From Streptomyces sp. SKN60 (lineage in GTDB: Bacteria > Actinomycetota > Actinomycetes > Streptomycetales > Streptomycetaceae), in contig NZ_JAHTMW010000003.1 of NCBI RefSeq assembly GCF_026236535.1, positions 248,001 to 312,000 on the forward strand: a DNA stretch of 64,000 nt, given 5' to 3'. Both the position numbers and the translations under genes were made by a program. How positions within the stretch are numbered: position 1 is the first letter of the stretch; each line of letters begins with the position of its first letter. This document shows positions 33,269 to 41,936 of the stretch, in pieces. The notes beneath the pieces are model-generated. The model saw nothing but the letters and a program-made list of their open reading frames with translations, was not told the origin of the DNA and ran no database searches.

Positions 33269-33868
33269 TCAGCGTCGATGCGGGGTCCCGGCGCCGAGGC
33301 ACAGCTCGGCGGCGGGGCTCTGCATCAGGGTGTGGACGAACAGCAGCTCGGCCCCGGCCTGTGTCGCGGCGCCGATCCGGTGCGGGGTCAGCGAGTCGAA
33401 GTGCGCACTGTCCCCGGGGTCGAGCACGTGCACGGCCTCGCCGAGCGCGAGCCTGACCCGCCCCTCCAGGACATGGATCCACTCCTCGCCGGGATGGACC
33501 CGCACGATGTCCGCGCTGGTGGCGTACGGGACGTGGACGCGAAGCGCCTGCATGGCGCGGCCGGCGCCGCCGGCCTGCCGGTAGCTCCAGCCGTCGGCCT
33601 CGACCGGCTCGGAGCGCCCGGCCCGCACGACCGGGTCGCGCTCCGGCGGCGCCTCGCCGAGCAGCTCGGAGACCGTCGTACCGTAGATACGGGCGAGCGC
33701 GAGCAGCATCGGCAGCGAGGGCTGCCGGTTCCCCGTCTCCAGGCGCGACAGATGGGCGGGCGAGAGCCCGGCGCGCTGGGCGGCCGCCTCCAGGGTGAGC
33801 CCGCGCCGGCGGCGCAGGGCCCGCAGCTGCGGAGCGACGTCCGGCAGGGCGTCGGTGACGTGGTCCAT
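33269..33868 (-). CDS. XRE-family regulator with C-terminal cupin domain
   Basis: A 199-aa protein: helix-turn-helix at residues about 10-65 (LRRRRGLTLEAAAQRAGLSPAHLSRLETG) and a cupin at about 105-185 (RVHPGEEWIHVLEGRVRLALGE, DPGDSAHFDSLTPHRIG). This architecture includes polyamine and amino-acid-responsive repressors such as PuuR. Two 13-bp palindromes lie 22-54 nt upstream of its start and probably bind it, giving autoregulation together with the DUF6126 gene. Confidence 0.9.
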   Translation of the reverse strand: MDHVTDALPDVAPQLRALRRRRGLTLEAAAQRAGLSPAHLSRLETGNRQPSLPMLLALARIYGTTVSELLGEAPPERDPVVRAGRSEPVEADGWSYRQAGGAGRAMQALRVHVPYATSADIVRVHPGEEWIHVLEGRVRLALGEAVHVLDPGDSAHFDSLTPHRIGAATQAGAELLFVHTLMQSPAAELCLGAGTPHRR

Positions 33869-33889
33869 GCGTCCATTGCGCCAGGCTTG

Positions 33890-33922
33890 TGCCTCTGAGG
33901 CAACTTTCTTGCCTCAGAGGCA
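33890..33922 (-). promoter_or_regulatory. Twin palindromic operator
   Basis: TGCCTCTGAGGCA (33890-33902) and TGCCTCAGAGGCA (33910-33922) are each 13-bp palindromes. Together they also form a perfect 14-bp inverted repeat around CTTTC. The position just upstream of the XRE-cupin gene fits cooperative binding of two dimers. Confidence 0.8.
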
Positions 33923-33954
33923 AAACCCGGACCCCGGGGGCCGCCGGAATCCGG

Positions 33955-35355
33955 TCAGCGCTGCGCGACCGCCTGCTTGACCAGCGTCTTTCCGAAGTCC
34001 CACATCAGTCCGCCGCCCGCGTGGGCGTCGTCCATCACCGCCGTGAAGGCGGTCACGAAGCGCTCCACGTCCGCCTCGTCGACGACCAGCGGCGGGATCA
34101 GCTTGATCACCTCCAGATGGTCCCCCGACACCTGGGTCAGGATGTGGTGGCGCTGGAGCAGCGGCACCACGACCATCTGGGCGAAGAGCCCCTTGCGGGC
34201 CGCCTGGAGCATGGTCCAGCGGCTGCGCAGGCCGAGCGAGGTCGGGCGGCCGAACTCGATGCCGATCATCAGCCCGCGGCCGCGGATCTCCTTCAGGAGC
34301 TCGTAGCGCGGGACCAGCTCGCGCAGCCGGCCGGCGAGCAGGTCGCCGGTCCGGCGCACGTGCGCCACGGTGTCCTCGGCCTCCATGACCGAGAGCACCG
34401 CGAGCCCGGCGGCCATGGCCTGCGCGTTCGAGCCGAAGCTGGCCGAGTGGACGAGGACCCGGTCCATCGAGGAGTAGACCTTCTTGAAGATCCAGTCCTT
34501 GCCCAGGGTGGCGCCCACCGGTACGTAGCCGCCGGAGAGCGCCTTGGCGACGCACACCAGGTCGGGTTCGACCCCGTCCTCGTGCTGGTACGCGTAGAAG
34601 TCGCCGGTCCGCCCGAGACCGGTCTGCACCTCGTCGGCGATGAGCAGCGCGCCGTGCCGGTGCAGCAGCTCCTGGGCGGCGCGCAGGAAGCCCGGCGGGG
34701 TCTCGTGGACGCCCTTGCCCTGGATGGGCTCGACGACGAAGCCCGCCACGTCGCCCTTGCGCAGCTCCCGCTCCAGGGCGTCGAGGTCGCCCAGCTCGAT
34801 CGCCGTGTCGGGGAGCAGCGGTGCGAAGCCGTCCCGGAAGCCCTTCTCGCCGTTGACGGAGAGGGAGCCGGTGGTGAGGCCGTGGAAGGCGTGCGCGCAG
34901 TACACGATCCTGGGCCGGCCGGTGGCGTACCGGGCGAACTTGAGGGCGGTCTCGACGGCCTCGGTGCCGCTGTTGCCGAAGAAGACCCGGTCGAGGTGGG
35001 GGCTGTGCGCGAGCAGCCGCTCGGCGAGCAGTCCGGGCAGCGGCTGGCAGTCGAAGCGGGTGAGGTCGGCGAGCTGGGCGTCGAGCACGTCGTGCAGGGC
35101 CTGCCGAACGACGGGGTGGTGCCGGCCCAGGCCCATGACGCCGAAGCCGGCGAGCATGTCGAGGTAGTCGTTGCCGTCGGCGTCCCAGAAGTGGGCGCCC
35201 TCGGCCCGCTCGTAGACCCGGTCGAAGCCGATGGTGTGGAGCATCCGCGGGAGCTGGTGGTTGAGGTGGCGGGCGTGCAGCTCGTAGCGCTCGCCGCCGC
35301 GCTCGGCGAGCAGTGCCTTCAGGTCGAACTCACCGGTCATGGCGCGCTCGCTCAC
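33955..35355 (-). CDS. hpnO: Class III aminotransferase of the hopanoid operon (HpnO-like)
   Basis: A 466-aa PLP enzyme. Class III features: YLDMLAGFGVMGLGRHHP, the cofactor region FFGNSGTEAVETALKFAR, the DEVQTGLGRTGDFYAY motif, and the Schiff-base Lys in CVAKALSGGYVPVGA. As last gene of the hopanoid operon it is expected to convert ribosylhopane-derived aldehyde to aminobacteriohopanetriol. GTG start overlaps the hpnH stop; ATG 35340 is an alternative. In S. coelicolor ispG and dxs copies lie between these two genes; they are absent here. Confidence 0.85.
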   Translation of the reverse strand: MSERAMTGEFDLKALLAERGGERYELHARHLNHQLPRMLHTIGFDRVYERAEGAHFWDADGNDYLDMLAGFGVMGLGRHHPVVRQALHDVLDAQLADLTRFDCQPLPGLLAERLLAHSPHLDRVFFGNSGTEAVETALKFARYATGRPRIVYCAHAFHGLTTGSLSVNGEKGFRDGFAPLLPDTAIELGDLDALERELRKGDVAGFVVEPIQGKGVHETPPGFLRAAQELLHRHGALLIADEVQTGLGRTGDFYAYQHEDGVEPDLVCVAKALSGGYVPVGATLGKDWIFKKVYSSMDRVLVHSASFGSNAQAMAAGLAVLSVMEAEDTVAHVRRTGDLLAGRLRELVPRYELLKEIRGRGLMIGIEFGRPTSLGLRSRWTMLQAARKGLFAQMVVVPLLQRHHILTQVSGDHLEVIKLIPPLVVDEADVERFVTAFTAVMDDAHAGGGLMWDFGKTLVKQAVAQR

Positions 35356-36374
35356 CCGTGGTTCCCGTTGACGGTCTCGCGGACCGCGCGGAGGGACTCC
35401 TTGAGCGAGCCCATGGTGGCGAGGACGGCGGTGGGCTCGTAGCCGCAGTGCGCCATGCAGTTGGCGCAGCGCGGGTCACGGCCGCGGCCGTACTTGTCCC
35501 AGTCCGTCTCCTCGATGAGCTCGCGGTACGTCGGGACGTAGCCGTCGCTCATCAGATAGCAGGGGCGCTGCCACCCGAAGAGCGAGTAGTTGGGGATCGC
35601 CCACGCGGTGCACGGGAAGTCGGCCTTGCCCTCCAGGAAGTCCAGGAAGAGCGGCGAGTGGTTGAGCCGCCAGCGGCGCCGGTTTCCACCCGCGAACGCC
35701 TTCCTGAAGAGTTCCCTGGTCTGTTCGACACCCAGGAAGTGTTCCTGGTCGGGCGCCTTCTCATAGGCATAGGCGGGCGAGATCATCATTTCGTCGACCT
35801 GCAGGTCGTCGTTGAGGAAGTTGAGCACCTCGATGATCGTCTGCGGGGTGTCGGTGTTGAAGAAGGTCGAATTGGTGGTGACCCGGAAGCCGCGCCGTTT
35901 GGCCTCCTTGATCGCCGCGACGGCCTCGTCGAACACCCCTTCCTTCGCCACCGATTCGTCGTGCCGCTCGCGCAGCCCGTCGATGTGCACCGCGAAGGCG
36001 AAATACGGGGAGGGCGTGAACTTGTCCAGTTTCTTGCGCAGCAGCATGGCGTTGGTGCACAGGAAGACGTACTTCCGCTTGGCCACCAGCTGGCGCACGA
36101 TCTCGTCGATCTGAGGGTGCATCAGCGGCTCGCCGCCGGCGATCGACACCATCGGCGCCCCGGACTCCAGGACGGCGCCGACCGCCTGGGCCACCGGCAT
36201 GCGCTGCTTGAGCACACCGGCCGGGTGCTGGATCTTTCCGCAGCCCTCGCACTTGAGGTTGCACGCGAAGAGCGGCTCCAGCTCGACGATCAGCGGGAAC
36301 TTGTCCCGCTTGCGGAGCTTCTGTTCGAAGAGATAGGTCCCGACCCGGATGGACTGACGGAGCGGCATGGCCAT
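35352..36374 (-). CDS. hpnH: Adenosyl-hopene transferase HpnH (radical SAM)
   Basis: A 340-aa radical SAM enzyme with FACNLKCEGC (CxxxCxxC) near residues 36-45, SIAGGEPLMHPQ, and late cysteines (CANCMAHCGYEP). It joins the 5'-deoxyadenosyl group to diploptene, giving adenosylhopane, the first step of the hopanoid side chain. ATG 36374 follows AGGAGG by 10 nt. It starts just after the nucleosidase stop, in order with pathway partners. Confidence 0.93.
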   Translation of the reverse strand: MAMPLRQSIRVGTYLFEQKLRKRDKFPLIVELEPLFACNLKCEGCGKIQHPAGVLKQRMPVAQAVGAVLESGAPMVSIAGGEPLMHPQIDEIVRQLVAKRKYVFLCTNAMLLRKKLDKFTPSPYFAFAVHIDGLRERHDESVAKEGVFDEAVAAIKEAKRRGFRVTTNSTFFNTDTPQTIIEVLNFLNDDLQVDEMMISPAYAYEKAPDQEHFLGVEQTRELFRKAFAGGNRRRWRLNHSPLFLDFLEGKADFPCTAWAIPNYSLFGWQRPCYLMSDGYVPTYRELIEETDWDKYGRGRDPRCANCMAHCGYEPTAVLATMGSLKESLRAVRETVNGNHG

Positions 36375-36381
36375 AACTCGT

Positions 36382-37062
36382 TCACCTCCTGGGGAGCAGC
36401 AAAGAACGGTGCCATTCGAAGAATGCGGGCAGGACCGCACGCAGCACACGGAAGGCCGATATTCCCCCGCGCACCGTGCCGATCCGGACCAGTTCATGTT
36501 CTGGAGCGTCCACGACCACCCGTACGGCCGCAACCGGGCGTGCTCCGGCGGCCACGGCGGTGCTCAGGGTGGCGGCCGACTCCATGTCGACGGCGATCGC
36601 GCCGCCGGCCCGCAGCGCGGCCCGCTCGGGGCCGCGCACCACGTGGTCGGAGCCGGTGAGCGGGCCGGTGTGGACGGTGCGGCCGGGCAGCGCCCGGCTG
36701 AGCGCCTTGACGAGCAGGTCGGTGCCGACGCACGGGGTGGTGCCGTCGGGGCCGCGGGTCTCCTCGGCGACGATCAGGTCGCCGGGGTGCATGCCGGGCG
36801 CGAGCCCCGCGCAGAAGCCGGAGGCGATGACGGCGGCGTCCCGCCAGGGCTCCCGGCCGAGGGTGCGCGCGACGGTCCGCCGGGCGTGCGCCGGGCCCAT
36901 GCCGGTGCGCACCACCGTGACCGGGGCGGGCGCCCCGCCCCGGTCGCCGCTGCGCAGCGCCAGCTTCTCGATGCCGAGCGCGCAGGCGACGACCAGCGGC
37001 GGCACGGCGGCTGCCGTGTCCCCGGCGTCCCCGGCGGCTCCGGCGGCCGGTTCGCCGCCCAT
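36382..37062 (-). CDS. hpnG: Adenosylhopane nucleosidase HpnG
   Basis: A 226-aa nucleoside-phosphorylase/hydrolase-fold protein. VIASGFCAGLAPGMHPGDLIV and AVDMESAAT are MTA/SAH-nucleosidase-like signatures, the latter binding the ribose; VVVDAPEH is at the catalytic Asp position. In the hopanoid pathway HpnG removes adenine from adenosylhopane to give ribosylhopane. Its ATG shares one base with the cyclase stop (TGATG). Confidence 0.88.
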   Translation of the reverse strand: MGGEPAAGAAGDAGDTAAAVPPLVVACALGIEKLALRSGDRGGAPAPVTVVRTGMGPAHARRTVARTLGREPWRDAAVIASGFCAGLAPGMHPGDLIVAEETRGPDGTTPCVGTDLLVKALSRALPGRTVHTGPLTGSDHVVRGPERAALRAGGAIAVDMESAATLSTAVAAGARPVAAVRVVVDAPEHELVRIGTVRGGISAFRVLRAVLPAFFEWHRSLLLPRR

Positions 37063-39068
37063 CAGCGGGCCTCCCGGCCGGGCAGGGCCGGCTCCCCGTT
37101 CACATAGCGGCCGAGCGCGGTGAGCGGGAAGACCTGGCGGTAGAGGTGGTAGTTGATGGAGAAGTCCCAGGGGAACCCGGTACCGGTGAACTGGGGCTCG
37201 TCCCAGGAGCCGTCCTCGCGCTGGGTGGCGGCCAGCCAGGCGACGCCGCGCCGGACCGCCTCGGACTCGCGCTCGCCGGCCGCGAGCAGCGCGATCAGCG
37301 CCCAGGCGGTCTGCGAGGCGGTGGACTCGCCGTGCCCGATCCAGCGCTCCTCGCGGTACGAGCGGAGGTCCTCGCCCCAGCCGCCGTCGTCGTTCTGCAC
37401 GGACCGCAGCCAGTCGACGGCCCGCCGGATCGCGGGGTGGCTGCGGGCGAGCCCGGCGGCGGTGAGCGCGGGCAGCACCGAGCCCGTACCGTAGATGTAG
37501 TTGACGCCCCAGCGCCCGAACCAGGCGCCGCCGGGCTCCTGTTCCGCCAGCAGCCACTCGATGCCCCGGCGGGCGCGGGGGTCGTCGGCGCGGCCCTCCC
37601 AGGCGAGCATCTCCACGACGTGGGCGGTGACGTCGGCCGAGGGCGGGTCGATCACCTCGCCGAAGTCGCAGAACGGCAGCCGGTTGGGAAAGGGGCTGGT
37701 GTTGTCGGCGTCGAAGGCGCCCCAGGCGCCGTTCCTCGACTGCATGCCCGCGGTCCACCGGGCGCCGCGGCGGACGGCCGCGTCCACCCGGGCCGGCTCG
37801 GGGTGCGCGACGCGGCGCAGCGCGAGGATCACCTCGGCGGTGTCGTCGATGTCCGGGTAGTTGTCGTTGTGGAACTCGAAGGCCCAGCCGCCCGGCGGGA
37901 GTTCGGGCCGGCGCACGGCCCAGTCGCCCTTGCGGACGATCTCCTCGCCGAGCATCCAGTCGGCGGCCTTCACCAGGGCCGGGTGGTCGGGCCGTACGCC
38001 CGCGTCGGCGAGCGCGATGGTGGCGAGGCAGGTGTCCCAGACCGGGGACTGGCAGGCCTCGATCATCCGGGCACCGTCCTCGCGCCACACGGCGAAGCGG
38101 TCGAGGGACTCCAGGCCGGCCTTCATCACCGGGTGCTGCAGGTCGTAGCCGAGCAGATGCAGGGCGATGACCGAGTAGACGGCGGGCGGCTGGATGCCGC
38201 CCCAGCAGCCGTCGTTCTCCTGCCGCTCGACGATCCAGCGGGCGGCGACGTTCATGGCGATCTTCCGCAGCCGGCGCGGGGCCACCTTGCGGTAGAGGTG
38301 CAGTCCCTTGTCGACGCGCTGGAAGAAGCCGTCCCAACTGGCCGCCGGGGCGAGGGGCTTGCCGGGGTTGGGGCGGGCCGGGTCGGTGTGCAGCTCGTCC
38401 AGCGGGAACGGCGCGGGCCGCACCGGGCGCAGGGCGGAGACGACGGTGAGCGGCACGATCGTCTGGCGGGCCCAGCAGCCGAAGTCGTAGATGTTGAGCG
38501 GGAACCAGCTCGGCAGGAAGACCAGCTCGGGCGGGAGCTCCGGCAGGTCGTCCCAGCTCCACCAGCCGAAGAGGGCGAGCCAGATGCGGGTGAAGACGCG
38601 GGCCCGGGCGATGCCGCCCTGCTCGCGGACCCAGGCCGCGGCACGGGCCATGTGCGGGTCCTCGGGGGCGTCCCCGGCGAGCCGCAGGGCGACGTAGGCC
38701 TCGATGGTGGCGGAGAGTTCGGCGGGCCCGCCGTGGAAGGTGGCCCAGGTGCCGTCGGCGCGCTGCTCGCCGCGGATGTGCAGGGCGGCGGCGCGGACGG
38801 TCTCCGGTTCGAGGATGCCCAGGAACCGGCGAAGCAGCAGGTCCTCGGCGTCCATGGTGACGTTGGTCTCCAGGTCGCCCTTCCACCAGCCCTCGGGGTC
38901 CTGGCGGCCGAGGAGGTGGGCGACGGAGCGCTCGGCCGCGCGGGCGGCGGCCTCGTCGAGGGCGCCCTGCGAGGTGAACGCGGGCGCGGTGGTGGTCGTG
39001 GTGGTGGTGCTGGCCGCGGCCGCTCGGGGTCCCATGGCCCCGGCGCTTCCGTCGGTCGTCGCTGTCAT
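37062..39068 (-). CDS. shc: Squalene-hopene cyclase
   Basis: A 668-aa terpene cyclase. The catalytic acid motif DIDDTAEV lies near residue 407, and several QW repeats are visible (e.g. QNDDGGWGED, QEPGGAWFGRWG, QREDGSWDE, QENDGCWGG). It cyclises squalene to hopene/hopanol at the membrane. The N-terminal 40 residues are a Thr/Ala-rich extension (run of eight Thr). ATG 39068 is chosen since upstream extension lacks family similarity; 119 nt separate it from the prenyltransferase. Confidence 0.96.
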   Translation of the reverse strand: MTATTDGSAGAMGPRAAAASTTTTTTTAPAFTSQGALDEAAARAAERSVAHLLGRQDPEGWWKGDLETNVTMDAEDLLLRRFLGILEPETVRAAALHIRGEQRADGTWATFHGGPAELSATIEAYVALRLAGDAPEDPHMARAAAWVREQGGIARARVFTRIWLALFGWWSWDDLPELPPELVFLPSWFPLNIYDFGCWARQTIVPLTVVSALRPVRPAPFPLDELHTDPARPNPGKPLAPAASWDGFFQRVDKGLHLYRKVAPRRLRKIAMNVAARWIVERQENDGCWGGIQPPAVYSVIALHLLGYDLQHPVMKAGLESLDRFAVWREDGARMIEACQSPVWDTCLATIALADAGVRPDHPALVKAADWMLGEEIVRKGDWAVRRPELPPGGWAFEFHNDNYPDIDDTAEVILALRRVAHPEPARVDAAVRRGARWTAGMQSRNGAWGAFDADNTSPFPNRLPFCDFGEVIDPPSADVTAHVVEMLAWEGRADDPRARRGIEWLLAEQEPGGAWFGRWGVNYIYGTGSVLPALTAAGLARSHPAIRRAVDWLRSVQNDDGGWGEDLRSYREERWIGHGESTASQTAWALIALLAAGERESEAVRRGVAWLAATQREDGSWDEPQFTGTGFPWDFSINYHLYRQVFPLTALGRYVNGEPALPGREAR

Positions 39069-39187
39069 GGCTTCCCCTTCGTGCAGGCGGTGTACTCGGG
39101 CGTACTTTCTGCTTCTTCGGGTCTGCCGTCGGCCGGTGCCGGGTGGCACCGGCCGGCGACTGCGCACTCATATCAGAGCGATGGTGA

Positions 39188-40288
39188 TCATCTCTTCCGT
39201 ACGACGACGAAATCGGCCAGTGCCGTCAGCTGTTCCCGCACGTGGGCGGGGAGGTCCACGTCGTGCAGGGCGCTGATGGCGATCTCGTGCTGGCGGCGGG
39301 CCTCCTGGGAGGTCCACTCCCGGCCGCCGGCCTCCTCGATGAGGGCGGCGCGGGCGGCGAACTCGGCCTCCGAGAACGAGTCGAAGTCGGTGCTCTTGGC
39401 GTCGGCGGCGAGCAGTTCGCCGAGCCGCTCGGAGGCCGGGCCGCCGGCCGCGAGGGCGGCGACGACGGGCAGCGACTTCTTGCGCTGGCGCAGGTCGGAC
39501 CAGGTCTGCTTGCCGGTGGAGTCCGGGTCGCCCCAGATGCCGAGGAGGTCGTCCACGGCCTGGAAGGCGAGCCCGAGGTGGTAGCCGTACTCCTCCAGCT
39601 TGTCGGCGGTGCGGTCGTCGGCGCCCGCGAGGACGGCGCCGATGGAGGCGGCGCAGGCGAGCAGGGCGCCGGTCTTGTTGCCCTCCATCTCCAGGCACTC
39701 CTCGACGGTGACCCGCTCGCGGTGCTCGTAGGAGATGTCCTGCGCCTGGCCGTCGATGAGCTTGCGGTTGGCGGTGGTCAGCCGGCGGGTGGCGCGGCCG
39801 GCCTCGACGGTGCCGAGTTCGAGCAGCACCTCGTTGGCGAGGGCGGACAGCGCGTCGCCGACCAGGATGGCCTGGGCGGGGCCGTACACCTTCCACACGG
39901 TGTCGCGGTGGCGGCGCTGCTCGTCGCCGTCCATGAGGTCGTCGTGGAGCAGCGAGAAGTTGTGCACGAGCTCCACGGCGACGGCGCCGGGGATGCCGAC
40001 CTCGGGGGCGGCGCCGGCGGCCTCGGCGGAGATCAGGGCGAGCGCGGGGCGCACGGCCTTGCCGCTGTCGCCCTCGGTCGGGTGACCGAGGGCGTCGATC
40101 CAGCCGAAGTGGTAGGCGGCCACGGTGTCCATGGGCGGCGCGAGGCGGTCGACGGCCGCCCGCATGACGGGCGTGGACAGGGCGCGGCCCCGCTCCAGCA
40201 GTGCGGCGACGTCCGCGGTGTCGACAGCCGGATTCCCCGGTGGCACGGTCGGCACGGTCTCTCCTCTGGTTCCGGTACTCACACTCAT
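39188..40288 (-). CDS. Polyprenyl diphosphate synthase
   Basis: A 366-aa trans-prenyltransferase. The first Asp-rich motif is LLHDDLMDGDEQRR and the second is LAFQAVDDLLGIWGD; GKAVRPALAL and QAQDISYE are also conserved. Two small residues upstream of the first motif suggest medium chain length. It probably makes farnesyl or geranylgeranyl diphosphate for HpnD/HpnC squalene formation. ATGA overlap with the HpnE gene. Confidence 0.92.
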   Translation of the reverse strand: MSVSTGTRGETVPTVPPGNPAVDTADVAALLERGRALSTPVMRAAVDRLAPPMDTVAAYHFGWIDALGHPTEGDSGKAVRPALALISAEAAGAAPEVGIPGAVAVELVHNFSLLHDDLMDGDEQRRHRDTVWKVYGPAQAILVGDALSALANEVLLELGTVEAGRATRRLTTANRKLIDGQAQDISYEHRERVTVEECLEMEGNKTGALLACAASIGAVLAGADDRTADKLEEYGYHLGLAFQAVDDLLGIWGDPDSTGKQTWSDLRQRKKSLPVVAALAAGGPASERLGELLAADAKSTDFDSFSEAEFAARAALIEEAGGREWTSQEARRQHEIAISALHDVDLPAHVREQLTALADFVVVRKR

Positions 40289-41718
40289 GCCGCCTCCTGC
40301 AGCGGATGGTCGTAGTGGCGGCCGAGTGCGGAGAGTGCGGCGCCCGCGGCGCTGAAGCCGCTGCGGACGGCACCCTCCATGGTCGCGGGCCAGCCGGTGG
40401 CGGTCCATGCGCCGGCCAGGTAGAGGCCGGGCGCGCGGGTGCGGGCGCCGGGGCGGAGCCGGCCGACGCCAGGGGTGGGGGCGAACGTGGCGGTCCGCTC
40501 GCGGGTGACGAAGAAGTCCCGGATGCCGGCGCCGCGGGCGGCGGGCAGCAGCCGCTCCAGCTCCGGGAGGTAGCGCTCGCGGAGCACGGCGACGGGCTCG
40601 TCGATCTCGTCCCGGGCGGCGGACTGGGAGACCGCCAGGTACTGGCCGGGGCCGGTGAGTCCGGAGGACTCGGTGCGGTCGAAGACCCACTGGACGGGGC
40701 TGCCGATCGCGGTGAAGAAGGGCCGGCGCAGCACCTTGCGGTCGTAGACGACGTGCACGTTGAGGATGGGCGCGGTGCCGATGTCGAGGAGCCGGTCGGG
40801 GTCGTCGAGGGCGCCCTCGGGCAGCAGTTCGTGGGCCTCGCGCTGGGGTACGGCGAGGACGACGGCGTCGGCTTCCAGGGTCTCCCCCGGCAGCGTCACG
40901 GTCCAGCGTCCGTCGTCGGTGCGGGTGATGCGCTCGGCCTTGGCGCGCAGTTCGGTGCGGACGCCGAGGGCGTCGAGGGCCTTGCGGGCGAGGGTGTCGT
41001 GCAGTTCGCCGAGCGGGACGTGGGCCCAGCCGATGTCGGCGGCGCCGTTCTCGGACAGCAGGCCGGTCTTGAACACCTTGGCGGCAAGGCCCATGGAGGC
41101 GTCGGGGGCGACGGCGTTGAGGGTGGCCACCCCGACCAGGTCCCACAGCGCCTCGACGGCGCGGGCGGACTGGCCGTGCCGGCCGAGCCAGGTGCCGAAG
41201 TCGGTGCCGTCCAGGGCGGGGTCGGCGGGGTCCAGCTTCTGCAGCGCGAGCGCGGCCCGGGCGACGCCCGCCCGCTCGCCGAGCGACAGATGCGGATACG
41301 TGGCGAGGCTGCGCGCCAGGTGCAGCGGTACGGGCAGCGCGTCGCGCCGCAGCCGCCCGAGCCGCGGTCCGGCCTGCCGCCCCACGTCGAGCACGGGCAC
41401 GTCGAGCCGCCGCTGCACGGGCGCCAGGTGGGCGCCGCCCACCCGGTCCAGGAACCAGCGGTAGCCGGTGCAGCAGCGCAGATACACGTGCTGCCCGTTG
41501 TCGACGGTGAGGTCCCCGCGCTTGAACGAGAACGCGAGCCCGCCGAGCCGCGGCCGCCCTTCGAGCAGCGTCACCCGCACCCCGGCCTCGGCCAGCTGCA
41601 GCGCACTGGTCACCCCGGCCAGCCCGCCCCCGACCACGACGGCCCGCGCCGGCCGCCCCCCGTGCCCGCGCACGGCGGCGGTGGCTCCCCCGGTGACCCT
41701 GATGTCGTCGGCGGTCAT
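40285..41718 (-). CDS. hpnE: Hydroxysqualene reductase-like FAD amine oxidase HpnE
   Basis: A 477-aa flavoprotein. Rossmann FAD motif AVVVGGGLAGVTSALQLAEAG near residues 25-45, LGGLAFSFKRGD, and the C-terminal YLAGAWTATGWPATMEGAVRSG of phytoene-desaturase-like oxidoreductases. With HpnC and HpnD it makes squalene, reducing hydroxysqualene. It is coupled to the small upstream gene by ATGA. Confidence 0.92.
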   Translation of the reverse strand: MTADDIRVTGGATAAVRGHGGRPARAVVVGGGLAGVTSALQLAEAGVRVTLLEGRPRLGGLAFSFKRGDLTVDNGQHVYLRCCTGYRWFLDRVGGAHLAPVQRRLDVPVLDVGRQAGPRLGRLRRDALPVPLHLARSLATYPHLSLGERAGVARAALALQKLDPADPALDGTDFGTWLGRHGQSARAVEALWDLVGVATLNAVAPDASMGLAAKVFKTGLLSENGAADIGWAHVPLGELHDTLARKALDALGVRTELRAKAERITRTDDGRWTVTLPGETLEADAVVLAVPQREAHELLPEGALDDPDRLLDIGTAPILNVHVVYDRKVLRRPFFTAIGSPVQWVFDRTESSGLTGPGQYLAVSQSAARDEIDEPVAVLRERYLPELERLLPAARGAGIRDFFVTRERTATFAPTPGVGRLRPGARTRAPGLYLAGAWTATGWPATMEGAVRSGFSAAGAALSALGRHYDHPLQEAA

Positions 41719-41936
41719 ACGGCCTCCCCTCGGGATGTCGTGATCGGTGACGCGGTACGGGGACCGCGGGTTGTCCGGGCCGCGTGAGCGGCCGTGCGGC
41801 CGGCAGACGCGCTGGCATGCGAAACCCCGGCACCCTGCGGCGCCGTCGCGGTGGCGCGGCAACGGCACGCCGCTTCGCCGGCGCCCGCCGGCACGGCCCC
41901 GGCCGGCGGCTTCCCGCCCCATGCTCCGTCGCTCAC
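41715..41936 (-). CDS. Small conserved-position protein between hpnD and hpnE (DUF6380-like)
   Basis: A 73-aa Ala/Gly/Arg/Thr-rich protein with no domain I can recognise beyond a loose resemblance to the DUF6380 family found at this position in Streptomyces hopanoid loci. Evidence for it being translated is structural: GTG overlaps the HpnD stop (GTGA) and its own stop overlaps the HpnE start (ATGA), so ribosomes reaching hpnE would pass through it. It may serve mainly as a translational relay. Confidence 0.6.
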   Translation of the reverse strand: MSDGAWGGKPPAGAVPAGAGEAACRCRATATAPQGAGVSHASASAGRTAAHAARTTRGPRTASPITTSRGEAV

